From contig MVBO01000023.1 in the NCBI GenBank assembly GCA_002261195.1, forward strand, positions 64,432 to 128,431: a stretch of 64,000 nt of DNA, written 5' to 3'. Within the stretch, counting starts at the first letter, position 1. The number at the start of each line of letters is the position of its first letter. Origin of the DNA: Bifiguratus adelaidae. Its lineage: Eukaryota > Mucoromycota > Endogonomycetes > Endogonales. The notes below the pieces were generated by a model. That model saw only the letters and a list, made by a program, of their open reading frames with translations. It was not told the origin of the DNA and ran no database searches. Of the stretch, positions 21,610 through 34,274 are shown one piece after another. The position numbers were made by a program, and so were the translations under genes.

Positions 21610-23097
21610 TCATATCTTCAACGACCCAATGCTCTCATTGATATTTTTCAATTGAAGAAAAACATCGCAGCCGTATCCTTCCATGGATAATAGCGTCAGT
21701 TCTCCGCCAAAATACCTTGCATACATTCGCGCCAACGGCAATCTGTGCTCACGTCAAATTCCGAACTGATGTACAGCACAATTGGTCCGTCCACCTACCC
21801 GAATCCAAGACCAGCTATGGGTCCACCGAGACCAGTTTGCATGACCATTTTGCTCATGCCGGAAAAGATACTGCCACTAGCGCCGCCCATACCACTGCTC
21901 GCATGTTCGTCTTCATGTTCCACGGTCGTATAGGAATACTCAAATATCCGAGATAAATCCTTTTGAGACACACCGCCTCCTTGATCGCGTATACGGATAC
22001 CCGAGTCCTCTTCACCGTGCGAAATAGTAACTTCAATGGTCGGAATCTCATCGTCGCTTTTGCCGATCTTGCGTGCAAACTCTACCGACGCCCTGCAGCT
22101 GTTTTTGAGCAGCTCGCAAAGCATGTATTCCAAATGAACCGGGATGTACGTAAACCGCGCATCCACCTGTCCGTTGATGATGATGTCGGGTGCAACGCCG
22201 TAATTTACTTCGCATAACTCTTGCATCTGACGCCAACACATGCGAACCATGTCAGCAGGTCGTATGTGCGTGTTTATGATGCCAATATGGTCTGGGTTTT
22301 CGGTTGAGGGGCTGTGCAATGAGATGGCTTGTTCGGCAATGAGACGAATACCGATTCGAGCATGGATCATGTCGTCAAGAAAGTTGGTCATTTGTGCAGG
22401 GTTCATATACCTGGCACATTCCTGGAAGCCTGATATATAAGCATTAGCCTCATTACTGACTAGACACTTAGTGATCTCTTACCGCGTGCCAAGATGGGTA
22501 TGTTATCGGTATGACGGTCTACTAGCCCTCGCAACATTTCTGCGAATTCACCTACGCTTTTCTCGTGTTGGACCTCGGGATAATTGACAATAGATTCGAA
22601 TGAGTCATAGTATAGCTTGTAGATTGATTTGATATAGGGATTTGTGCCGACAATGAACGGGAGATTTTGGAATGCCTTGACACGTCTTGCTAGCCGAGCG
22701 GGAAGCTCTTGTTGAGCGAAGCGCGCGGAGTTGAGCAGTGAGGCAGGTGAAAGTGGAGGCCCACCAAACTTGATAAGGTCCATCAACGTGATAGGCGGAA
22801 TAGGCTTGTTTGCATACTGTAGGCGCTGTTAGCAAGCTTTCGTCGTCGGTTTCCGTGCCTTACCTCTGATACCTTTGAGTCATAAAAGGAAACAATATTC
22901 TCCTTTTGTACGGCATTGCTTTGTAAGCGACCTCTAGCTGCTCTGGGAGCCGATGGTAAGCTAAGCTTCTTTGCCGGAATCTTGGATACACTCAGCTGTC
23001 CAGGTATCAGTGAGCTTTGGCACCTTGTCTGGACCAAGGAGGGAGCTGTACGAAGGTGACTCGCGTTTACAACGCGTCTACTCGTTATCCTCAGCAT
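21610..23097 (-). CDS. Mitochondrial PDK/BCKDK-type protein kinase
   Basis: Several exons. The last is a short exon joined after GLGFG by a 56-nt intron (reading GLGFG then LPLARMYARYFGG) and ends at TGA 21612-21610. The N-terminus MLRITSRRVVNASHLRTAP is a mitochondrial presequence. The family-specific helical domain has KFGGPPLSPASLLNSARFAQ and RIGIRLIAEQ. The GHKL ATP-binding fold shows the N box ELLKNSCRASVE, the G1 box DQGGGVSQKDLSRIFEYSY and the G2 box GLGFGLP. These kinases phosphorylate the E1-alpha subunit of pyruvate or branched-chain ketoacid dehydrogenase in the matrix. Sequence alone does not separate a PDK from a BCKDK. The fungal counterparts are Pkp1/Pkp2. Confidence 0.92.
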
Positions 23098-23471
23098 AAG
23101 GAAGTCAAAATGCGAGCGCGAGCGATAGCCACAATGAGGGTCACGTGATGGGCTTTGACAGTGTTTCAGGTCAACCTTTTGCCCTTGTCCCTAATTGTTA
23201 GGCCTATACCAAAGCCTGGTTATAGCCCAACTACTACCACATTGACTTTTAAACTCAATGCCTAATCCACCACAAAACCTGGTCACCATAAAACATTCTA
23301 TGAGGTCATTAATACGCCATCCAGAAGCCTAGAAGCTTTCTAAATTTGAACAATGGCCTTCTCTCTGACGTATCTGATAGATGGCACGTCGTGGGAAGTC
23401 ATATCCAGAGTTTCATCTTCTTTCTTCTGCTTTCTCTGTGGTGAGTCCCAAGAGAATATACTGCGTTGACC

Positions 23472-26400
23472 ATGGTGATTGTTCAATCCGGCAATAGCCT
23501 CTCGACCTCGGAACCGACAGGCCAAGACACCTCGGGAGAGGTCCCGCATCATGGCGCTGGCCAAGAACCAATGAATAATTATCAGGATTCATCTGTAAGC
23601 GCGCGCATGACCAGTGTCTTGAACAGCGTAACTGAATCTATCAAGAATATGACCACATCCACAGCGAACAACAAGAATAGTGACCAACCTCCAGACTCAA
23701 ATTTTGTCTCTCCTGAAGGCCATAATCGCTATCGCGATGGATACATTGCAGAATCCGGTATGAATTCGACGCAAAGTTCTATAAAGCATGGGTCAAATGG
23801 CTACGAAACGGATGGAACGAATCAAAGCATCAAGAACGGTGTTATAGGTGATACCCATGCCAGCAATTCGACTGCTTTGCCGAACGTCGATGCGAATCCT
23901 GACGATAACACCGAAGTGAACGAAGTGTCACATGCTTTCATTCCAGATGCGAGCAAAGCTAGAGGTCCAACCTCTAAGGAGTCCGACATGGTCGACCTCC
24001 ACGTTCCCCAGAATAAGCGACAGGAGAGACTTGAGGACAAGCCTGGCATGAGCAATCACCGGGCAAACGAAGTAAAAGATCCATTGAAGCCAATCTCTGA
24101 TGAAAAGCATCGTCAAAGTCCGAACAGCAAGCATTCCCTGAACCCTGCGGCCGGAGAAGATCGCTTCAAACTGGACCATGCGGCGTCCACGCAACATACG
24201 ATACTCAACAAGGTCATACCTTACAACTTGACCAAGTCATCGGTCGACAAACCACCATTGCCCCTTCCACCAACAACGCCAGAGGTACTCACGCGCAATC
24301 TTCAGAACAAAGCCATGAAATACATTGCAGTATCTGGCTTGTCAGCCTACTTTCTCGGCAGATGGAATTTCAGTATCGTTCTCGTCATCATTGCGGTCTT
24401 CATCGTCGTGTGGGCTTACCGTAATCTCGCCAGCGAAGGTCAAGTCGGCTTGGAATGGCAAATCGAGAAGAATGCTGGAATGAAAAGTTTATACACGAGT
24501 GATGGTGAATCGGTGGAATGGTTCAATTATATGTTGGAAAAGATTTGGCGCGCAATTGATCCCAAAACTTTTGTAGCGATCGAAGATATGCTCGAAGATA
24601 CAATGGTTGATCTCGCTCCTTCTTTGATTAAAGAAGTCAAGGTCTCAGACTTCGACATTGGGGTTCAGGCACCTCGTATTACGTCCATACGCATGTTTCC
24701 ACCATTGAATTCAGACACAGAGGAGTCCATCTTTGGCGAAGCAACCTTTTCATTCCATGCATCTCCCGTAGCGTCCGCGACGTCAAAGAGAGGCAATTTG
24801 TCCGCACCTCCAGGCCTCAGCATTTCTCTCAAGACGGGACTCAAGGCTGTGCTCACAGTGAAGGGTGAACTTACCGCTCTTTCAGGCAAGGTCCGATTCA
24901 AGCTCATCACCGGTCCCGATGCTCCATTCTTGACGAAAGCTATCATCGCCTTCACCACCACACCAGTGATTGAGACCGGAGTCATGCCATTAACAAAGCA
25001 CGTTAACATCATGCACTTCCCAGTTATCAAGAAACTGGTGAACGATTCCGTAGCTGCTGCTATGCAGGAAATGGTCGAGCCCAAAAGCATGACATTGGAT
25101 CTCGAGACTTTACTAGCTGGAACATCTCATGATGTTACGGCCATTGGCGTCCTCAAGGTTGACATGTACGAAGCCACGCGCAGGTGCAAAGATGTCAAGG
25201 AAATGAAGGACGCGTATGCATCGGCCTGCCTCTCACATCGACCTGGGAAAACATTCACATCTACTCGCGTTTTGACCAACGACGAACATCCAATTTGGAA
25301 CGAGGTCCTCTATGTTCTTGTGACAGAGGATGACATTTTGATGGACAATAACCTGGATCTCACCGTATGGGATGCCGACAAAGTTGCGCCTGACGAGAAA
25401 TGGGGCCGTTTGCAAATACCCGTCAGAGAATTGACCAAGGCAGAGCTATATGAGAGCAACACAAAATGCAAATACACACAAGAGGAATGTGAATATTTCG
25501 ACGGGTCAGTATTGCCTTGATTTGGTGGTAACAGGTCAATTAAACCTTCAGCAGGTGGTCGTCTATTGACGGTAAGGATGAAGAAGAGTCAAAGATCAAG
25601 CTTCACTACAAAGTGACATTCCATCCCAAATATGCCACGGTACGAGGTCACAGCATCACGCGAGGCCGCACACTGGAAGACATGGACCGACAAATCCAGC
25701 ATGAGGCCAATCCGCGCAAGAGGGAGAAGCTTGAAAAAGAGCGTAAGGGCATTGAGGAGGAGCAAAAGAAGCATGCAGTCGATGATGAGCACCATTGTAA
25801 GTCTATCAATTGGTTCATCCCTGCGTCCATTCTGACAATCAATCAAACTAGCTGGCATTTTGAATATCCTGATCATTTCGGCCATTGATCTGGAAATTAA
25901 CGATCCTCAGCTTATAGACGACAAAGAGGCGAAACATCCGTACAGCCCTAGCTCCGTCGTCGATCCCTATGCATGCGTATATGTAAACGATACAAAGGTC
26001 TTTAGATCCAAAGCCAAGATGAAAACACCTTCGCCGGTAAGATGCAACTGTTTATCGAGGATGCACCTTACTCACCTCGCATAGCATTGGAACGCAGGCA
26101 CGGAGCAATTCATTCGAGAATTTAAATCTGCGTCAGTGCGGATTACCGTCAAGAATACTTTGGATGTGGAACGTGATCCCATCCTTGGTATGGTCTATAT
26201 GGATCTGCCCGAGCTCTTTGATGGCCAGACTGGCGAAGTTCGGGAAGTAACTAGGTGGTTGCCGCTGAGAGGTGGTATTGGATCCGGAAAAGTTCTTGTT
26301 CAATTCATGTACAAGCCAGTAAAGATGAACTTGCCCAGAAACCTGTGTGGTTATGGTAAGACGGAGAGAATGTCCGCATCGAACCCTCATTGACTTCGTC

Positions 26401-27253
26401 TGTCATAGAAATTGGCACTCTTGTCGTGGATGCCATTGCCCTCCAGAACCTGCAGGCACCCTTCAACGAGCACCTCCAAAAGTTGCAATGCAGTATGGAA
26501 GTCAACATTGCACCCCGATGTCGACAAAAATTCAAAAATCTCGATCCTCAGACGCTTGAGTGGAAAGATGAACACATTTTCATTCCTATACAGAAGCGGT
26601 ACAAGACTGCATTGTATTGCACGTTGCAAGTATCCTCAGGCATGAGCGTGAAGTCCACAAAGGCATTTGCCAAAATATGGCTTCGCGATCTAACTGACGG
26701 GGAATGGCACGACTGGATTGTTGGACTCGACGACTTTCCTGATTCAAAGAAAAACAAGGATGATAATCGAAACGAGATTGGCAGTGCAGAAACAGGAAAA
26801 TACGGCTCAGTTCGGCTAAAGATGAAGTTCATCCCTGGGTTTTCCGCCAGGCATGAAGCTCAGCAATGGTTCAGAGCTGACATGGTTGGCCTGCACGAAT
26901 TCGACCAGCATATGGATCCAACAACGCGTCAGTGGCTTGCAGGTAATGTTTCTGCAAGAGACAATAGCAGTCGCAAATCCATCGACAGCAGTTTCAAGAA
27001 CGGAGATGAGGATGATGACGAGGACGAACATTATGAAGAATTGCCAGATGGTCTTGATGATCCTGAGAATATCCTTAAAGATGGCGATGCCGACGAACTC
27101 GCAACTTCTGGCAGGACAAAATCGATACACAAGCGGAGGGTGGTGCGCAAGTTCCTCTTTACCGCTGACAAGCTTCGCGAACGAGTAGAGAAGGTTCGAG
27201 GCGACTTCAATGCCGATCAATCCAGATTAAACAAGGTGCAGAAGGAAGGATAA
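23472..27253 (+). CDS. SMP/C2-domain membrane-contact-site protein (tricalbin/Mug190-like)
   Basis: Five exons: a long first exon from 23472 to about 25503, then exons near 25554-25797, 25852-26037, 26092-26354 and 26408-27253, giving about 1,140 residues. The N-terminal 270 residues are Ser/Asn/Asp-rich and disordered. A membrane hairpin follows (YIAVSGLSAYFLGRWNFSIVL, VIIAVFIVVWAY), then an SMP lipid-transfer module (SVEWFNYMLEKIWRAIDPK to KVRFKLITGPDAPFL). C2 domains follow (GVLKVDMYEATRRCKD; GILNILIISAIDLE; IGTLVVDAIALQNLQ), and the C-terminus is acidic and basic. Such proteins tether the ER to the plasma membrane and move lipids in response to calcium. A charged helix (RKREKLEKERKGIEEEQKK) interrupts the first C2 domain. 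The layout recalls the S. pombe Mug190 group. Confidence 0.87.
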
Positions 27254-27330
27254 TGTAAAGTGTGAAATGCGAGGAATGAATTTTTCTCATTCTGAAATTC
27301 GTACCAATGCTTCAGCGAGAATAGAAGAAC

Positions 27331-28909
27331 ATGGCACAACGGCGAACCTTTACAACTGATTCTCACACATCAAGGCGTGTAAGGCATGCAAGTAGTGCCT
27401 CGGTACGCCTTGCTTCTCATAGCAAGCGAAAAGTTGCTTATTTTCACGACGAATCTGTCGGGAACTATCACTTTGGGGTAAGTTGCTTTAGGGATATGCA
27501 TCGCGCACGGAATCAGCGAGAAGCTGTATTGTATGTTTCTCTGGGCAGCTGATATTGATTTACCTTGAATTTTCAGGAAAGACATCCCATGAAACCGCAC
27601 CGATTAACCCTCACCAACCACCTCGTCATTAACTACGACTTACACCGAAAACTGAACATGTACCAGCCAAGAAGAGCAACCGAACAAGAGATCCTTGACT
27701 TTCACGCAGCTGACTATATAGATTTCCTGAAAAGGTACGGATTGAGCTCGTGACTTGGCGCGAGAACTCATCTGGTTTCGCGACTGCAGAGTCACCCCCG
27801 ACAACGCCCAATCCTTCACCAAATTGTTCCAACGATTCAATGTAGGCGACGATTGTCCTATATTCGACGGCATGTACGATTTCTGCGCCACATATGCCGG
27901 TGCAACTATAGAGGCGTCCAGGAAACTTATCAATGAGGATACCGACATTGCCGTGAATTGGAGCGGCGGTCTGCATCACGCCAAAAAATCAGAAGCCAGT
28001 GGATTTTGTTATGTTAACGACATTGTTCTCGGCATCCTAAACTTGCTTCGATACTTTCCCCGAATTCTTTACATTGACATTGACATACATCACGGAGATG
28101 GAGTACAGGAAGCTTTCTACACCACCGACCGCGTCATGACAGTGTCATTTCACAAATATAACGGTGAATTCTTCCCTGGTACTGGAGATATGAAAGAGAT
28201 AGGTTCAGGACTCGGGAAATACTTCTCCGTTAATGTTCCTTTGCGAGATGGAATCGATGATGATTCCTACATTTGGCTTTTCAAGCAAGTCATGCAACAA
28301 GTCATTGACACTTTCCAACCTTCTGCAATCGTATTACAATGTGGTGCAGATTCTTTGGGCTGTGACAGACTTGGAGTGTTCAATCTAAGTATCGAAGCGC
28401 ATGGAGAGTGCGTGCGCTTCATCAAGTCATTTCGAATCCCGCTATTGGTATTGGGAGGTGGTGGATACACGGTCAGAAATGTCGCACGATGTTGGACGTA
28501 TGAGACATCTATCCTCGTAGACACGGAGCTCTCCAACGATCTACCACCAAACGCTTACATTGAATTCTTTGCTCCCGATTACCAACTCCATCCTCACTTG
28601 TCTGGCAAACTCGAGAATCAAAATGATAAGCGTTACCTTCAGCAAGTCAAGCAAGCTGTCTTTGAACAACTTAGATACCTCCAAGGCGCACCGAGCATAC
28701 AGATGCAGGAGATACCGCCGGACATTCTTGGCTATCTTGAAGAAGGGGATGAAGAACGTCGACATGGACAAGAGGATTCTCAAGCAGGCCGGGATTCAAA
28801 AGATATGGGAGGAAGGGTAGAGAAGGAAGGCGAGTGGTATGATGCAGAGGATGATCAAGATAGAGAACGCGAACAAGACGGGTTTGGTGATGTGAATATT
28901 GCGGATTGA
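27331..28909 (+). CDS. HOS2: Class I histone deacetylase, Hos2/HDAC3 type
   Basis: Exons 27331-27477, 27577-27734 and 27790-28909 join in phase to give 474 residues. The catalytic domain starts at [18 protein letters not shown] and continues with HPMKPHRL and [20 protein letters not shown] (active-site His pair). It then has [17 protein letters not shown], with the zinc ligands Asp and His, and [18 protein letters not shown] with the catalytic Tyr region. The block [18 protein letters not shown] is typical of the Hos2/HDAC3 branch rather than Rpd3. The enzyme deacetylates histones as part of a Set3C/SMRT-like complex. It has a basic 30-residue N-terminal extension and a highly acidic C-terminus ([17 protein letters not shown]). 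Confidence 0.95.
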
Positions 28910-29060
28910 AACTGTGTGTATTATAGTGTAATGTGATGGGTAATATATCGGACTGAAGATTGTGGTGAATATGGTTTGAGCTCTGAGCATCAAGAATGCA
29001 GGTATCGGTCTCCATGGCACCTTGATTCCTCTATATATAACAACTATATGGACATGGAAT

Positions 29061-30246
29061 CTATTGATGCTGATCGCCCAATAACGGCTCACGCTCACCC
29101 AAGGATTGGCGTAATCGAGGCACGTCTCCAACCCGATCCCTTTCCTCACCAAAGCCACCTTCTTCAACCGCGAAATCGTTCTTGCCAGCTTTACGATTGC
29201 GCCAGGCGAACACGCAACACATGGTCAGCAAGATACCTTGCAGAGCACCCGTCGCGGCGTAGGTGATCCAGCTTGTCCAGTTCGTCCCCTCCCTGGTCAT
29301 GAGTGAATATACAAACAAGGCCGAGCCTGGCGTTTGAAGGAGCATCATGGGGATTGAAAGAGCACCAACAGACTTACGCCAAAAAGTTTTCCATATCTGT
29401 GGCAAGTACTGACAGGCGGCCAAGAGCATAGACGTCACTCCGAGGATACCTGCCCAGAGGTTGGATTCCCAGCTAACAGTAGGTGATCCCTTGACGGCGA
29501 GTAGTATAGCCGTGAGAATGACGGAAATGATGAAATGCGCTAGGCAAGTGGCGGCTATGAATAGGGAAATGGTCCATTCCTTTGATCTGGACGGGTCGTT
29601 GGGGATGATGGGTATGCGGAAAGGGTTTGGTCTGGGCAGGTCATTAAAGAGCTCATTGCTAGCAGTTTCGATGGGTACAGTCGCTGCGATAGGAGTTGGT
29701 GGCGTTGTCGTCACCACTGGGATTCTCTTGAGGTGAGATGGGAAATATAGCATGTAAAGAAAGAACCTAATTGATGCCTTAGCGCTCGTGTAAGCGAACA
29801 AATCAGCAACCCATACACTAGAGTAAACATCACCCATTGTAGCGCAATCTGCAATACACCCATCAAACTCTCAAAGCAATCAGCAACAGACTGTGTAATA
29901 GGGACAAGTCAGCCAAGGCATCGGTACATATATTCGACAAGACAAAACTTACCAGCCAGCGACAGCACGACAAGGCATCGTATTGCAGGATGACGATGTT
30001 GAGCAAGCTTGAGGAGGAGGATACGACACCCAAGAGAAGAAACCAAGCGCTGAAGCCCTCGCTACTCTTGTTTGCAATAATACGATAGTGCTGCGGTATT
30101 GTCGGTTACTGCAGCAAGCTTTCCGCTCCTTCAACGCTTACCTGAGGTAAGTAAGAGACAACGAGCCCTACGCAGAGGAAAGCACTTATAGCAAACGCTG
30201 TGCGGTCATGATGTGGCTCGCAGACGGGCCCTTTGCCGTCTTCCAT
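29061..30246 (-). CDS. PQ-loop repeat membrane protein
   Basis: Four exons, reading from ATG 30246 to the stop at 29061. The first PQ motif is VVSYLPQHYRIIANKSSEGFS (split by an intron after PQ). The second is AACQYLPQIWKTFWRKSVGA. Seven hydrophobic segments are spread over about 330 residues, as in the PQ-loop/cystinosin superfamily of lysosomal and vacuolar transporters. The intron near 29800 joins at FTLV|FFLYMLYFP. The middle loop is Pro/Thr-rich. The tail carries an acidic dileucine-type signal (REPLLGDQHQ), common for vacuolar sorting. The substrate cannot be assigned. It converges with Hos2, and the start lies close to the carnitine acetyltransferase stop. Confidence 0.88.
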
Positions 30247-30337
30247 TGCTCAGCGTTGTGAAAAGTGTTTGACAGAGAATACGAATATGGAATTGTCTTT
30301 GCATTCGTACATTTTAACTCTAATATCTAAACGTCAC

Positions 30338-32397
30338 TTACAACTTGGACTTGGGTGCTTCCTTGGCAAGGTCTGCCTCGAATACCTCTCTCATATCATC
30401 TGCCGCATCCTCTAGACATTGTATCATGACAGTGGTGGCTCCAGGATAGACCTTTCCGTGGACATTCATGTTTCGTACACTGGCAACATTGAATTGCAAG
30501 GTATTGTTTTTCACCATATAGGCGATGCCGAAACCATCAGGAACAACTTGACCCCAGCCATAACCCGTAAAGTATTCTGAGCTGAGTTGCGATGTGGAGA
30601 GATACCAATGCGACGAGTAAGAGTATGCGGGGTCTTGGAATAATGCAGGTACGGGCTCATTGGGCTTGAGGCTCTTTTTCAAACCTGATGCAATTGGTCA
30701 GTTACATCTTGCATTATGTGGCAAACGACTTACCAAACAGGTGACGATCAACACCTCGTCCATCGCAGGCATCGTTCATGTACCTGACATGGCTTGTCAT
30801 CGCCTTTCTACCCAACATGACCTTGGCTTCGACTGATACTGATGGATTCTCCATGGCTAACACCCAGTTCTTCATATCGGAACTGACAGTTCGACAAGTT
30901 TCGGTACGGCCGTGTTGGAACTTTCGCGTCTGTCCAGATTCGTATGTAGGGCGGAGAACGCCAAACATCTTGTAGTAAGCCAGTTGAATGACCATTTGAG
31001 CGTAGGCATCAGGCGAGATCTTGAACTTCTTGATCATGTTCTTTCCGTAGCCATTGTATGCCAGAACATGCATATCGTGAGCGTTGATGAGCTTATCAAA
31101 GTTCTGGCAAGCCGATTGTATAGAGTAGCTGACTTGTGGTGATATCGTAAACTTCAGTTCAGCCGGTTTCGTAAGGTTTGAGCGAACGCTCTCGGATCCG
31201 TGATCGACCTTGTTGCGTTCAAGGACTTCGCAGACAAAGTCGTTGAGGCGAAGGGTGGGAGTACCATCCATGCACGAGTGTTCGCCCATGAAGCCAGCCT
31301 TGGCGTTTTCGAAAACAATAAATTGCAAAGGCTTATCAAAGAAGCGATTTTGACCGTCGCCATGCCAACATGCGCGTACAAGCTCGTTTCGAGTTTGAGG
31401 AGAAGAATCATCGAGGCAGACAACGAACGCTGCAGATTCTATCTTTTGCAGCAATTCCTTGTTATCAGGGGTCTCCAATAGAAGGTTGCGATACTGGAAA
31501 TAACGCAGATCAGAATCCAGACACAAGCCTTGTAGCCAGCCATACTTACGTCGGTCCATACGCCTCTGTTCTCGGCTGTCAAGGCACCGAGCGCCTCACC
31601 CTTCTGATTGCCAGCTTGGTCAACGACAAGTTGAAATTGGCTGTCGGGAAAAGACATCAGAATCGCCCGTAATATCAAAGGGCGCGCAATTGAAGATGCA
31701 ACTAACCTCTCAAGTTCTTTGGTGCTCAATTGTTTTCCATCAACAAATGCCTCAATGATGAAGAATCGGTTCTTGCGAATGACAATGATGTGAGAGTTGG
31801 CATGAGGATCATAGGTGACAGCGTAGTCGGATGGTTTGTTGGGAATACGGCATGCACTGAACATGTACTTGTAAGATGCCATGCATAGGGGCTCCCCTTT
31901 AGCATATTCTGGCTCCAAGGATCCCCTATTACCTGATTAGCCATCAAAGTTCAGGCAGTGCTGTCACACACTTACTTGACAACTTGGTCTCGGAAAGCCA
32001 GGGCGGCAGTCGTAATGGCTGCGGCCCTCTTGACATTGCTACGGCGAAGCTTGTCATCCTTGTAGCTGTAAAAGTAGCTTACATAAATGACAACAGGATC
32101 CCGGTACCCCATATAGGCCGAGTCGTTCCACCATTCCTCCAGCCAGTTCACAGTGGACGGGTCTTCCCTCCTGGCAACAAGTCGCTTCTGAAGCTCTTCA
32201 CCGATACCACCAGGCCTCTTGAATTCGCTGATAGCATCCAGCGACTTGCGCAAGTCTTGCTCCGACAAGAGTGGTTTCAGGGTCTGTGCGTACTTCTCTA
32301 GGGTAGCCTCAAGCGCAGGTACGGGTAACTTTGGCAGATTTGCTTGGTATCGAAGCATCCTAGGAGCGTTCTTGTCTTCGGGAGTCTTTGGTGCCAT
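30338..32397 (-). CDS. Carnitine O-acetyltransferase with peroxisomal targeting signal
   Basis: A multi-exon gene. The first exon (from ATG 32397) gives MAPKTPEDKNAPRMLRYQAN and LPKLPVPALEATLEKYAQTL, the conserved start of the acyltransferase domain. The exon join K|GSLEPEYAKGEP is phase-correct. The catalytic histidine is in FMGEHSCMDGTPTLRLND, and the substrate-binding STS motif is in WYLSTSQLSSEYFTGYG. The protein ends in APKSKL, a canonical PTS1 peroxisomal import signal. The enzyme moves acetyl units between CoA and carnitine, allowing export from peroxisomes to mitochondria. No mitochondrial presequence precedes the chosen start, and the upstream frame has only a GTG codon after a stop. 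Confidence 0.94.
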
Positions 32398-32723
32398 GAT
32401 GCTATGGCGTGGAGAGAGAGTTGTGTGGAGAATCTCTCGTAAGCCGAAATCGTTCACTTAAAACTCACGTGAAAAATTCCGGCGCGGAAAGTCAAATCAC
32501 ATGACGTAAGCAAATTCACCTGAACAATGGATGGTTTGGATTGAAATGCCTACTGCAGGAGAGTAAAACACCGGGGATAGAGATGTCAAATGAAAGATTA
32601 GCGATGAGACGTCCATTCCTGCAGTAGTGGAGGATTAGATTGGTCACGAAATTCCATTTAAAGGCGATCTTATCGGCATGCATACTCAAGACCAAAAGAC
32701 TCTTGGTCAAGGTCGTACGTAGC

Positions 32724-33516
32724 ATGCATCTGATCAAGTCCATTATTATCCTTGTAATTCTTGTTGTAGTACAGGCTGCTATTTCCCCTTCAGATCCCGG
32801 CCCAGAAACCGTTTGGGTTGAAGGTCAACAGTATTCTATCCTGTGGGGTACGTCGTGATACGTGCCACGAGAGACAATGCTGAATCGACGTCTAGGTCAA
32901 GATAACACTGCTCCAGCAGTGGCTACAGGATGGACGAAATTCAAAATTGGTTAGTGTGATGAATTGAATGAGGACAATCAGTGATCGATCTTGCTGTAGA
33001 TTTCATGACTGGAGACAATTTCAATCAAAAGTTTCTGACAAATGTAGCCACCGTAAGTGCTTTGATACCTCCGTCACAATCGTGTAACCACGGCATCAGA
33101 ACATTGACGGGAGAACAACACAGTCAATTAATTGGACATGCCCACAAGTCAATCCGCCCGCGAAAATCTACTTTTTCATGTTCACGGCCGATGACGGGAA
33201 AGCGAAGGCCTGGACTACCCGCTTTCTCATTACACGCCCGGACGGCACGTATGACCAACCAGCACATGCAACACAATCGGACGGATCAAAGATTCCATGG
33301 GGTAATGGAGCTTTAGCAACGTCAGCCGTCCCCACAGGGGTAGCACAAGCCCAAAGTGTGGAACCCGCGTCAACCGACCTCGCTGTCTCTGCTACTCCTG
33401 TTCCAGTGGCCTCTGTATTGTCCGATTCTTCAGTTCATTCTTCGGCGAACAGACTAGTAACGCGTGCCTCTCTAGGCCTTCTAGGCATAGCTGCAGTCTT
33501 CTTCACGGCGACGTAG
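32724..33516 (+). CDS. Kre9/KNH-type GPI-anchored cell-wall protein
   Basis: Four exons, with introns beginning near 32849, 32952 and 33051. The start at 32724 gives a signal peptide (MHLIKSIIILVILVVVQAAIS). The KNH domain follows: PETVWVEGQQYSILWGQDN, FKIDFMTGDNFNQKFL, and INWTCPQVNPPAKIYFFMF. The C-terminal 80 residues are Ser/Thr/Ala/Val-rich and end in a hydrophobic segment (LGLLGIAAVFFTAT), a GPI attachment signal. These proteins are wall or extracellular proteins, some linked to beta-1,6-glucan. One N-glycosylation sequon (INWT) is visible. The upstream ATG at 32640 would bury the signal peptide and was not used. Confidence 0.85.
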
Positions 33517-34274
33517 AAGGTCAGTTAGGAAATGTCACTGCCGAAAAAGGAAATGAAAAGACAAATGATCCCAGGCTTTGCCATCGCCAGGTGCCTTCCG
33601 ACTTGACATTAGCCAAGTTGACACTGGTTTAGCGACGATAGATGGCATCCTTTCTTATTTTAAATATTTGGCTTGCTTTTCTGTTGAAAGACGACTGCAA
33701 AGTCCCCGTCAAGTGTTGAGAAAATGCAGTGTGAAATGGTCATCACCTGGGAAGAACTGAATCCATGGTGCACTAGATTGGTGACTGGCACTTGCCCTGC
33801 TTTATCAGCTTTCATTACATGTAAAGCAGTACAGGGGATGACTTGGGTCTGATAGCGTCCTGGAAGGTTTACAATTGGGACAAGGAATCTACCAACACCG
33901 CCATGTGAGAGCTCCATGTGACTTAATGTGGCTCTTAACTGACCAAACTCAGGGATAAGCATAATAGAGCGTAAGCGAAGTTTGCAGCTATTTCTATACA
34001 ACTCGGGACGTCGGTTATCAGACAGCAATAATGCATTTGGACAGCATCAGAAAGCAAGTGTATTGCAAGTGACAATCAGATACATTAGATACAGTCATAG
34101 ACATTCGGATCTACAGAAAACACCGCTACAAGATAAAACGCAGTATCTCCTGAATCAGATTCAGTTTTCCAGGTCCTCGCCGTGAGAATCGCGGAGGATA
34201 CATGATGCTAGGAGCCCGCCTTTCTCAAATGCCCAACCCACTCCGCCCCGCTCAGTTCTCAAACTCTTAAGCAC
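33517..34274. other. Gene-poor stretch
   Basis: Only short frames occur, including a 122-codon minus-strand frame at 33660-34028 with no recognisable product. No repeat or RNA gene is seen. This is the left margin of a gene-poor block that extends to 36.2 kb. Confidence 0.4.
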
